DNA from: CAZVUW01 sp964629825 | GTDB taxonomy: Bacteria; Actinomycetota; Nitriliruptoria; Euzebyales; Egibacteraceae | Assembly (NCBI GenBank): GCA_964629825.1 | Contig: CAZVUW010000115.1 | Coordinates: forward strand, 1 to 8,402 | Length of the DNA: 8,402 bases | Direction of reading: 5' to 3' | Shown: in pieces, positions 1-5,382 of the stretch | How the letters are laid out: every line of letters starts with the position of its first letter | Numbering within the stretch: the first letter of the stretch is position 1 | Made by a program: the position numbers and the translations under genes | The notes under the pieces: model-generated | What the model saw: the letters and a program-made list of their open reading frames with translations, nothing else | Databases searched by the model: none | Told to the model about the DNA's origin: nothing

Positions 1-1
1 C

Positions 2-616
2 AAGCCGGTCCACGACCGCACCCTGGCGAACATCTACCGCCAGCAGCTCACCGAGCTCGACGGGCAGGCGGACATCGGCGTGTTCGGGCTGCCCTACATC
101 TGCCCCTACAACGTCAACTCGATCATGAACCCGATCCTGGTGATGTGCCTGGGGCTCGGCTACTACTTCAACATGTACCGGAACGCACCGATCGTGCGTG
201 AGGGCGGGACGCTGATCCTTCACCACCCCACGCCGCGGGAGTTCCACCAGGTTCATCACCCCAGCTACATCGACTTCTTCGACGAGGTGCTGGCGGACAC
301 CACGAACCCGCGCGCGATGGAGGAGAAGTTCGAGCGCGCCTACGCCGAGGACCCCTGGTACATCCACCTGTACCGGTCGAGCTACGCCTACCACGGCGTC
401 CACCCGTTCTACATGTGGTACTGGGGCGCCCACGCCCTCGACCACCTCGGCGAGGTCATCTTCGTCGGCGCCGACCGCCGCACGGTCGAGCACATGGGCT
501 TCCGCGCGGCCTCGACCTTCGAGGACGCCCTGGAGATGGCCAGCGACAACGTCGGTCGCAGCCCCCGCATCACCTATCTGCACAGCCCGCCGCTGACGCT
601 GGCCGAGGTGCGCTGA
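2..616 (+). CDS. Lactate racemase-domain (DUF2088/LarA-like) protein, C-terminal part
   Basis: This is a 5'-truncated gene: the frame is open from the window edge and gives 204 visible residues before TGA at 614-616. A GTG at 80 lies inside the frame and is not a convincing start. The visible part contains a Tyr/Asn/Pro-rich stretch (PYNVNSIMNP), a GGTLILHHP segment, a HHPSYIDFF motif and an HPFYMWYWGAH motif. I recognise this pattern from actinobacterial proteins annotated as DUF2088 or lactate racemase domain, related to the nickel-pincer enzyme LarA. LarA interconverts D- and L-lactate using a cofactor made by LarB, LarC and LarE. Whether this homologue is a racemase or acts on another 2-hydroxy acid cannot be told. 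The cofactor-binding N-terminal half lies outside the window. It is followed 2 nt later by an acyltransferase gene, probably in the same transcript. The family call rests on remembered sequence resemblance, not on catalytic residues. Confidence 0.62.
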   Translation, partial: KPVHDRTLANIYRQQLTELDGQADIGVFGLPYICPYNVNSIMNPILVMCLGLGYYFNMYRNAPIVREGGTLILHHPTPREFHQVHHPSYIDFFDEVLADTTNPRAMEEKFERAYAEDPWYIHLYRSSYAYHGVHPFYMWYWGAHALDHLGEVIFVGADRRTVEHMGFRAASTFEDALEMASDNVGRSPRITYLHSPPLTLAEVR

Positions 617-618
617 CG

Positions 619-1524
619 ATGGGCCTGCTCCGCGACGTCCGCATGGTCGCCGATGGCTGGCGCTGGACGCGCCAGGCGCTGGTGCCCCGCTCGGCGGTTC
701 CGCACACGCCGCCGCGCGAGCGCCGCGAGTTCCCGACGGCCTGGGCGCGCACCCCGGCCGCGCGAGCCGTGCGCGAGAGCATGCAGCGCTACGGGCTGCG
801 ACCGCTGGTCTTTAGCCAGACCCGCCCGCGAGTCCACGGCCTCGAGCACCTCGACCGCCTGGCCGGGCCGGTGCTGTTCGTCAGCAACCACGCCAGCCAC
901 CTCGACGCGCCGCTGGTGCTGTGCTCCCTGCCGCCGAGATGGCGCTCGAAGACCGCCGTCGGCGCGGCCAGCGACTACTTCTTCGACGCCCGGTGGCGGG
1001 CGTTCGGCTCGGCGCTGGTGTTCTCGACGTTCCCGGTCGACCGCCACGGCGGAGCCAGCACGGACACCGGGGCGCGCCTGCTCGCCGAGGGCTGGAGCCT
1101 CCTGCTCTTCCCCGAGGGCACCCGCTCGGACGACGGCTGGATGCAGCGCTTCAAGCACGGCGCCGCGCGGCTCGCCCTGAGCCACGGCGTGCCCATCGTG
1201 CCGATCGCCATCCGCGGCTCCTTCGCGGCGATGCCCAAGGGCCGCTCCTGGCCGGTCAAGGGCCGTCCACCCGTCTCCGTGCGCTTCGGCCCCGCGGTCT
1301 GGCCCGAGCCGGGCGACGTCCACCGCGACACCACTCACGAGCTGGTCACGGCGATCTCGCGCCTGTGGGACGAGGACGAGAACGACTGGTACTCCTCGCT
1401 GCGCCGCGCCGCCGAGGGCGCCACGCCGGTTCCCAGCGGTCCGGCCGCCTCATCCTGGCGGCGCACGTGGGAGGCCTCCGCGCCGCTCCCCCGCATCGGC
1501 CGCCGCCCCGTCTGGCGCCGCTAA
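619..1524 (+). CDS. PlsC-family lysophospholipid acyltransferase (1-acyl-sn-glycerol-3-phosphate acyltransferase type)
   Basis: The protein has 301 residues and all four PlsC/LPLAT blocks. The catalytic H-X4-D is NHASHLD with H91 and D96. Block II is STFPVDR at about 136-142. The glycerol-phosphate-binding FPEGTR is at 164-169. Block IV is VPIVPIAIRG at about 191-200. Family members transfer an acyl chain from acyl-CoA or acyl-ACP to a lysophospholipid or similar acceptor at the inner membrane face; the acceptor here is unknown. I chose ATG 619 because it lies 2 nt after the upstream stop and has a GAGG Shine-Dalgarno at 605-608 with a 10-nt spacing. An in-frame ATG at 415 would overlap the upstream gene by 200 bp and yields an atypical Arg/Pro-rich leader. 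The last 50 or so residues are low-complexity and lie beyond the catalytic domain. There is no clear signal peptide. The gene converges on the minus-strand nuclease gene. Confidence 0.9.
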   Translation: MGLLRDVRMVADGWRWTRQALVPRSAVPHTPPRERREFPTAWARTPAARAVRESMQRYGLRPLVFSQTRPRVHGLEHLDRLAGPVLFVSNHASHLDAPLVLCSLPPRWRSKTAVGAASDYFFDARWRAFGSALVFSTFPVDRHGGASTDTGARLLAEGWSLLLFPEGTRSDDGWMQRFKHGAARLALSHGVPIVPIAIRGSFAAMPKGRSWPVKGRPPVSVRFGPAVWPEPGDVHRDTTHELVTAISRLWDEDENDWYSSLRRAAEGATPVPSGPAASSWRRTWEASAPLPRIGRRPVWRR

Positions 1525-1556
1525 CCCCTGCGTCCCCCACGGCCCCACCCCAGCTC

Positions 1557-1596
1557 GATGTTGTTTTCGGCGCACATGTCCGCCGAGAACAACATC
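1557..1596. repeat. 40-bp palindromic unit, copy 1
   Basis: Arm GATGTTGTTTTCG (1557-1569) is followed by a 14-bp spacer GCGCACATGTCCGC and the inverted arm CGAGAACAACATC (1584-1596). The stem extends 3 bp into the spacer (GCG with CGC), giving 16 pairs, one of which would be G-U in RNA. The remaining 8-nt loop contains the palindrome ACATGT. It lies between two convergent genes, but no T-run follows on either strand, so it is not a standard intrinsic terminator. The same unit recurs at 1628-1667 and, degenerate, at 2810-2849. Confidence 0.92.
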
Positions 1597-1626
1597 CCAC
1601 CGAGGCCTGGACGCCCCCGCCCCGCT

Positions 1627-1668
1627 CGATGTTGTTCTCGACGCGCTTTCGCGGCGAGAACAACATCG
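1627..1668. repeat. 40-bp palindromic unit, copy 2
   Basis: Arm CGATGTTGTTCTCG (1627-1640) is perfectly complementary to CGAGAACAACATCG (1655-1668). The 14-bp spacer ACGCGCTTTCGCGG has its own inner stem, CGCG (1642-1645) with CGCG (1650-1653) around a CTTT loop. The extended hairpin is therefore about 18 bp with one A-G mismatch. The core unit matching the other copies is 1628-1667. Copies 1 and 2 are spaced 71 bp start to start. Only the outer arms are conserved between copies; the spacer differs in sequence but not in length. Confidence 0.93.
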
Positions 1669-1693
1669 GGGTGGGGTGGGGTGGCCGCTGGGG
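1668..1693 (+). other. G-rich tract with quadruplex-forming potential
   Basis: Directly abutting copy 2 are four runs of four G: 1668-1671, 1673-1676, 1678-1681 and 1690-1693. Single T residues separate the first three, and TGGCCGCT separates the last. This satisfies the usual four-tract G-quadruplex pattern on the plus strand. It lies 10 bp from the stop of the minus-strand nuclease gene, in what would be its 3' untranslated region (C-rich in that RNA). The left flank of copy 1 shows a related pattern on the minus strand (two G4 runs and a G5 within 1536-1551). Folding in the cell is inferred only. Confidence 0.55.
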
Positions 1694-1703
1694 CGGCGGC
1701 CGT

Positions 1704-2696
1704 TCAGCAGACGGGGCACGGCCATGGCTCCGGTCGGCGCGCGGCGGCCTCGGCCATGCCCGCACAGACCGCCTCGACGAAACCCCTCGGATCCTCCCGG
1801 ACCATGTCGGCCGGGAAGCGGTCGATCCTCCATGCCAGCCGGCCCAACGCACGGTCGCGCCAGGCGTCGCGCTCGGCGGCGCCGTCCTCGAGGTGGTGCG
1901 GCCCGTCGATCTCGGCGCCGTAGCGGATCGCGCACACGGCCAGGTCGATCTCGCCGACCCGGCGACCGCGGGCCTCGACCAGCAGCGGGCGCGGATGCAG
2001 CCGGTAAGGCGCAACGACGAGCAACCCGCGGGCGGCCTCCTCGTCACGCGAGTGCACCAGCCCCTCCAGGGAGGCGAGCGTCGCCACCAGCAGCCGTGCC
2101 TTGCCGGGGAAGCGTCCGACTCGCTCGAGGTCGGCCAGCACCTCGGCCGGGGTCGCCCTGCGCAGGCGGTCAAGCCCTGCGATGTCCCGCATGAGCCGGT
2201 CGACCGAGGACGTCTTGGACGCATCCCGCAGCGCTCGCAGCGGCGGCACGCACGGGATGCCCTGGACGCGGGTCACCCGCTCGCCCGTGACCCAGACCCC
2301 GCGGTGGTAGCGGACCCCGGGCCGGGCCGGTGGCGACACGCGCGGGCCTACCCACAGATCGATGCTGGTCGCCTTCGAGCGGCGCACGCCGAGAAGGGTG
2401 AGCGCCGCCCCGCTGGTGATCAGCCGCGCGCGGCCGCCACGCGCGCGCTCGACGGCGCAGCGGCGCTCGAACGACTCCTCGCTCCACGGCGCCGCCCAGA
2501 TCCCACGCGACAGCTGCTCCCAGCCGTGGGCACGCAGCTGCCGCAGCAAGGTGTCCTTGCAGAGGCCGAGATCGGTCGCCTGCCACGTGGCGAGCACGCC
2601 GTGCTGCCGCGCGGCCACGCGCTCGACCGCCTGCCAGGCGGCAAAGCGCTTCCTCGTGGCGGGTGACGCCTCTCGCTTCTTCGACGCGGTCGGCAT
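1704..2696 (-). CDS. AbiEi-type HTH / DUF559 (Vsr-like PD-(D/E)XK) nuclease-domain protein
   Basis: The protein has 330 residues. Residues about 30-70 (HGVLATWQATDLGL through LSRGIWAAPW) match the winged-helix N-terminus of AbiEi-family type IV antitoxins. Residues 91-160 form the middle region common in these fusions, including PGVRYHRG and VTRVQGIPCVPPLRALRD. Residues 213-310 match DUF559, a small PD-(D/E)XK nuclease fold related to Vsr. Candidate metal-binding residues are E219/E220, D251 and the E262-x-D264 pair in AEIDGPHH, with H267 and H268. A C-terminal DRALGRLAWRIDRF segment completes the fold. All expected acidic positions appear intact, so the protein is probably folded and active. 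No AbiEii toxin gene is adjacent, so it is an orphan. I see no Shine-Dalgarno before ATG 2696; a leaderless transcript is possible. Palindromic repeats lie on both sides. A DNA-binding and cleaving role is inferred from the folds; the substrate is unknown. Confidence 0.82.
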   Translation of the reverse strand: MPTASKKREASPATRKRFAAWQAVERVAARQHGVLATWQATDLGLCKDTLLRQLRAHGWEQLSRGIWAAPWSEESFERRCAVERARGGRARLITSGAALTLLGVRRSKATSIDLWVGPRVSPPARPGVRYHRGVWVTGERVTRVQGIPCVPPLRALRDASKTSSVDRLMRDIAGLDRLRRATPAEVLADLERVGRFPGKARLLVATLASLEGLVHSRDEEAARGLLVVAPYRLHPRPLLVEARGRRVGEIDLAVCAIRYGAEIDGPHHLEDGAAERDAWRDRALGRLAWRIDRFPADMVREDPRGFVEAVCAGMAEAAARRPEPWPCPVC

Positions 2697-2794
2697 GGTG
2701 ACAGCGTGCGCCGACCGCAGCCCGGCACCGCGAGATCGTTGCGCCCCCTGTGGACAACCTCGGCGGCGCGAGCGCGGCGCGCGCGGCGCCCCAG

Positions 2795-2820
2795 GGGCGG
2801 CCGCGCCCAGATTTTTTTTT
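2795..2820 (+). terminator. Possible plus-strand intrinsic terminator with a nine-T run
   Basis: GGGCG (2795-2799) and CGCCC (2804-2808) form a 5-bp stem around a GCCG loop. AGA and nine consecutive T (2812-2820) follow, which is the textbook order for an intrinsic terminator on the plus strand. No plus-strand gene ends here, and the T run also overlaps the degenerate arm of palindromic copy 3. It may therefore be a by-product of that repeat rather than a working terminator. If functional, it would stop transcription antisense to the nuclease gene. Confidence 0.35.
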
Positions 2821-2849
2821 CGCCGGACAGGCCCGTCGAAAACAACATC
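2810..2849. repeat. 40-bp palindromic unit, copy 3 (degenerate)
   Basis: The right arm CGAAAACAACATC (2837-2849) matches the other copies. The left arm GATTTTTTTTTCG (2810-2822) has the same length as GATGTTGTTTTCG and differs only by two G-to-T changes, which create a nine-T run. The spacer CCGGACAGGCCCGT is again exactly 14 bp and retains a 3-bp inner pairing (2824-2826 with 2833-2835). It sits 113 bp upstream of the nuclease start codon and about 60 bp beyond the response regulator stop. It could be an operator for the AbiEi-type protein, or the right end of a cassette. Confidence 0.8.
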
Positions 2850-2909
2850 GACCGGGGGTGGGAGGTCGAACGTTGGAGGGGCGGGCGGGATCGCGGCCCG
2901 GGCGGGTGG

Positions 2910-3515
2910 CTAGAGCCAGCCCCGGTCGCGGGCGATCACCACCGCCTCGGTCCGGTTGCGCGCACCGGTCTTGGCCATGGCGGTGGACAGGTAGTTGCGC
3001 ACGGTGCCCTCGGCCAGATGCAGCCGCGCGGCGATGTCGGCGTTGGGCAGACCCTCGCCGGCGAGGCGCAGGACGTCGCGCTCGCGCTCGGTCAGCGGGT
3101 CGTAGCCGTCCCAGACGGCCATGGCTAGCTCGGGGTCGATGACGCGCTCGCCGGCGGAGACGCGCCGCAGACCCTCGACCAGGTCGCCGATCGGAGCGTC
3201 TTTCAGCACGTAGCCGCCGACCCCGGCGTCCAGCGCGCGGCGCAGGTAGCCGGCGCGCCCGAAGGTCGTGACGATCAGCACGCGCGTCGACGAGCCGCGG
3301 CGATGCAGCTCAGCGGCGACGTCGAGGCCCGACATGCCGGGCATCTCGATGTCGGTGAGGAGCACATCGGGCTGGTGCTGCTCGACCGCCGACAGCGCCG
3401 ACTCGCCGTCGCGGGCGGTCGCGACCACGTCGATGTCCGGCTCGAGAGCGAGCAGTGAGGCGAAGGCGCCCAGGACCATGGCCTGATCCTCGGCCAGGAC
3501 CACTCGGATGCTCAT
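2910..3515 (-). CDS. NarL/FixJ-family (DesR/LiaR-like) response regulator
   Basis: The protein has 201 residues in two domains. The receiver domain (about 3-118) has the acidic pair E9-D10, phospho-acceptor D55 in LLTDIEMPG, T83/T84 and conserved K105. The C-terminal GerE/LuxR-type helix-turn-helix (about 139-200) contains LTERERDVLRLAGEGL and IAARLHLAEGTVRNYLSTAMAKTGARNRTEA, here cited as two segments of the motif. The ATG at 3515 overlaps the kinase stop by 4 nt (ATGA), so translation is probably coupled. The kinase is expected to phosphorylate D55, after which the protein dimerises and binds DNA, most plausibly at the operon's own promoter. Its length and architecture are typical for the family. 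The target regulon cannot be read from the sequence. It is the last gene of the four-gene operon. Confidence 0.95.
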   Translation of the reverse strand: MSIRVVLAEDQAMVLGAFASLLALEPDIDVVATARDGESALSAVEQHQPDVLLTDIEMPGMSGLDVAAELHRRGSSTRVLIVTTFGRAGYLRRALDAGVGGYVLKDAPIGDLVEGLRRVSAGERVIDPELAMAVWDGYDPLTERERDVLRLAGEGLPNADIAARLHLAEGTVRNYLSTAMAKTGARNRTEAVVIARDRGWL

Positions 3516-4609
3516 GGCTCGGCCGGCACCGCCATGGTCAGGGCGGTCCCGCGGCTGACGACCCGCTCGAGGCGTCCGCCGACGCTGGCGAGGCGCTCGC
3601 GCATGCCGATGAGGCCGTTGCCCTCGGCGGCGTCGAAGCCGGAGCCGTCGTCCTGCACCTGTAGGAACACCTCTTCGCCGCGGCGCTGGAGGCTCACGCG
3701 GCAGGTCCGCGCGCCGGCGTGACGCACCACGTTGGTGACCGCCTCGCGCAGGGCGAGTCCGAGGGCCTGCTCCACGCGCGGCGGCAGGCTGACGTCGGTC
3801 GACCAGTCGGCGATCAGCTCGACGCCGGCGGCGGCGAGCGCCTCGCCGGCGACCGCGAGCTCCTGCTCCAGCGGCACGTGGCGCCAGCCGGCGACGGCGG
3901 CGCGGACCTCGGTCAGGGCGCCGCGGGCAGTGTCCTCGAGCGCCGACGCCTCCTGCTTGGCGCGCTCAGGGTCGACGTCGATCAGTCGCTGCGTCAGCTG
4001 CGCACGCATCACGATGCCGGTGAGCGACTGGCCGAGGACGTCGTGGAGGTCGCGGGCGATGCGCTCGCGCTCCGAGACGGTGGCCAGGTGCGCGATGCGG
4101 GCGTTGTCGACGCGCAGGGCGGCGGTCTCGCGGGCGCGCTCGGCGTCGGCCATGGTCTCGTTGCCGACGATCCAGATGAGGATCAGCGGCATCGCGAATG
4201 CCGCCAGCCGGTACACGAGCGGGATGGGCGACAGCGCCGCGGCGGCGGCGAGCAGGACGGTCAGGCCGGCCAGCCAGCGCAGCGCCCGCTCGCGCGGCGC
4301 GAACGTCCCGGCGAAGCCCGCGGCGTAGACCAGCAGCACGCTGGCCCCGCCGTTGAACCACATCGTCGCGACGGCGAGCGCGACCAGCGCGATGGTGCAG
4401 CGCCGGCGCACCTCGCCGTCGTGGCGCATGCCGAGCAGGTACAGGGGCGCGGCGGTCACGATGACCGCCGCGACCACGACCCAGTCGGCCGCATTGGCGT
4501 CCGGGTCGAAGACCGGCTGGAAGAACAGGCTGGCGAGGTAGATCAGGTACCACCAGCCGGACCAGCGCGGTCCCGACTCGGGTCTCTCCTGCGTGACGTC
4601 TTCGCTCAT
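3512..4609 (-). CDS. DesK/NarX-type membrane sensor histidine kinase (HisKA_3)
   Basis: The protein has 365 residues from ATG 4609, which overlaps the permease stop by 4 nt. A longer in-frame start at 4798 would run through the permease gene and is rejected. The N-terminal part (about 20-150) is hydrophobic, with five or six probable membrane segments and no large extracytoplasmic loop, as in intramembrane-sensing kinases. A short linker leads to the HisKA_3 dimerisation helix ERERIARDLHDVLGQSL with phospho-acceptor H189. The HATPase domain (about 280-362) has N-box N293 and H297, G1 DDGSGF at 320-325 and G2 GLIGMRERL at 332-340. It autophosphorylates at H189 and passes phosphate to the regulator encoded next. 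The lack of a sensor loop and the adjacent exporter suggest that it senses membrane state or an amphiphilic compound, or monitors the transporter. The ligand is not identifiable. Confidence 0.94.
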   Translation of the reverse strand: MSEDVTQERPESGPRWSGWWYLIYLASLFFQPVFDPDANAADWVVVAAVIVTAAPLYLLGMRHDGEVRRRCTIALVALAVATMWFNGGASVLLVYAAGFAGTFAPRERALRWLAGLTVLLAAAAALSPIPLVYRLAAFAMPLILIWIVGNETMADAERARETAALRVDNARIAHLATVSERERIARDLHDVLGQSLTGIVMRAQLTQRLIDVDPERAKQEASALEDTARGALTEVRAAVAGWRHVPLEQELAVAGEALAAAGVELIADWSTDVSLPPRVEQALGLALREAVTNVVRHAGARTCRVSLQRRGEEVFLQVQDDGSGFDAAEGNGLIGMRERLASVGGRLERVVSRGTALTMAVPAEP

Positions 4610-5382
4610 GGCGGTGAGGAGCGGTAGGACAGGGCGGCCAGCCCGCCGCCGATCGCGGCGGTCACCAGCAGCGCCAGGATGTGCGTCAGCACCGGGCCGC
4701 CCGTCAGCTGAGCCAGACCCAGCTGGGACAGATGGTAGGTCGGCAGGAAGGGCGCGATGTCCTGGAGGATGGAGGGCAGCTGCTCCAGGGGCATCCACAG
4801 CCCCGAGACGATCGCCGACGGGATGAGGATCGCGTTCAGGATCGCCGCGCCCGCGTTCGGGCTGGCGCGGAACCCAACCGCAAGGCTGATCAGCGCGAAC
4901 GGCAGCGCTCCGAGCAGCATCACGGCCACCAGGCGCAGCAGCGTGCCGAGGTCGGCCGACAGAGCACCCAGGGCCGCGGCGGCCGCCGTCATCGCGACCA
5001 TCACGCCGATCGCGTAGGGCAGGGCCGCGAGCACCTTGCCCGCCAGCAGCGCCCAGGTGGGCAGCGCTGTGATGCGCTTGGCGCGCAGCCAGCCGCGCTC
5101 GCGCTCCTCGGCCACGGTGAGGCCGGGGTTCATCAGCGTCACCGCCAGAACTCCGAAGGTCCCAAAGGTCGCCAGCATCGTCGTGCCAACGGGCGTGCCG
5201 TCGACCACCTCGCGACCGTAAAGGCTCGCGAACAGCAGGAAGAAGGCGAGCGGCATGACTATCGAGAAGAACAGCGCGGTGGGCTCGCGGTAGATGGCGC
5301 GCAGGCCATCCGTCATCTCGACGCGGAGCATTGCCAGGGCAGAGGGCCTGGTCGTTGCCTCGGCGATGGGAGCGGCGGTCAT
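4606..5382 (-). CDS. ABC-2 type transporter permease
   Basis: The protein has 258 residues with a cytoplasmic N-terminus and six probable membrane segments: about 36-54, 67-86, 112-132, 148-170, 178-196 and 232-252. The AEERERGWLRAKRITALP stretch after the second segment is the conserved cytoplasmic coupling region of ABC-2 exporters (DrrB, YvfS and LnrM/N types). With the preceding ATPase it should form an exporter of a hydrophobic compound such as a drug or a lipid-like or polyene molecule. The start at ATG 5382 is set by the ATGA overlap with the ATPase stop and a strong AGGAGG Shine-Dalgarno at 5390-5395. An in-frame reading extending to 6189 is a shadow of the ATPase gene. A single permease gene implies a homodimer. 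The substrate is unknown. Confidence 0.93.
   Translation of the reverse strand: MTAAPIAEATTRPSALAMLRVEMTDGLRAIYREPTALFFSIVMPLAFFLLFASLYGREVVDGTPVGTTMLATFGTFGVLAVTLMNPGLTVAEERERGWLRAKRITALPTWALLAGKVLAALPYAIGVMVAMTAAAAALGALSADLGTLLRLVAVMLLGALPFALISLAVGFRASPNAGAAILNAILIPSAIVSGLWMPLEQLPSILQDIAPFLPTYHLSQLGLAQLTGGPVLTHILALLVTAAIGGGLAALSYRSSPP

Noticed and set aside
415..618. Upstream in-frame ATG giving a 369-residue acyltransferase
   Set aside because: The extra 68 residues overlap the well-supported DUF2088 gene in another frame and look like a shadow. ATG 619 has a Shine-Dalgarno and normal spacing.
1525..1556. Target-site duplication outside the 26-bp inverted repeats
   Set aside because: Comparing bases just outside 1544 and 2862 (ACGGC and AGGTC) shows no matching direct repeat, so transposition cannot be claimed from the sequence alone.
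1558..1596. Repeated peptide pattern MLFS...ENNI encoded by the palindromic units, readable on both strands
   Set aside because: It follows automatically from a stop-free palindrome beginning with ATG and having 39 nt after the first base. There is no Shine-Dalgarno or longer conserved frame, so the repeat is better explained as DNA or RNA structure.
1557..1668. Integron attC-like sites
   Set aside because: The arms read GTTGTTY then RAACAAC, the reverse orientation to attC ends (RYYYAAC then GTTRRRY). There is no integrase and no cassette array.
921..2666. Long plus-strand open frame of 581 codons crossing three features
   Set aside because: It overlaps the PlsC gene in another frame and runs antisense to the DUF559 gene. 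Its translation is Arg/Ala/Gly/Pro-rich without any domain, as expected from GC-rich DNA.
2749..2757. TTGTCCACA (minus strand), matching the high-GC actinobacterial DnaA box
   Set aside because: There is a single box only, with no cluster, no AT-rich region and no dnaA or dnaN nearby, so it is not evidence of an origin.
1557..2849. CRISPR array
   Set aside because: Only three copies occur, with irregular spacing (one gap holds a whole gene), strong internal palindromes and no cas genes.
4610..4798. Longer N-terminus for the histidine kinase
   Set aside because: It is antiparallel in composition to real protein and lies wholly inside the permease gene; the ATGA overlap at 4606-4609 is the more typical start.
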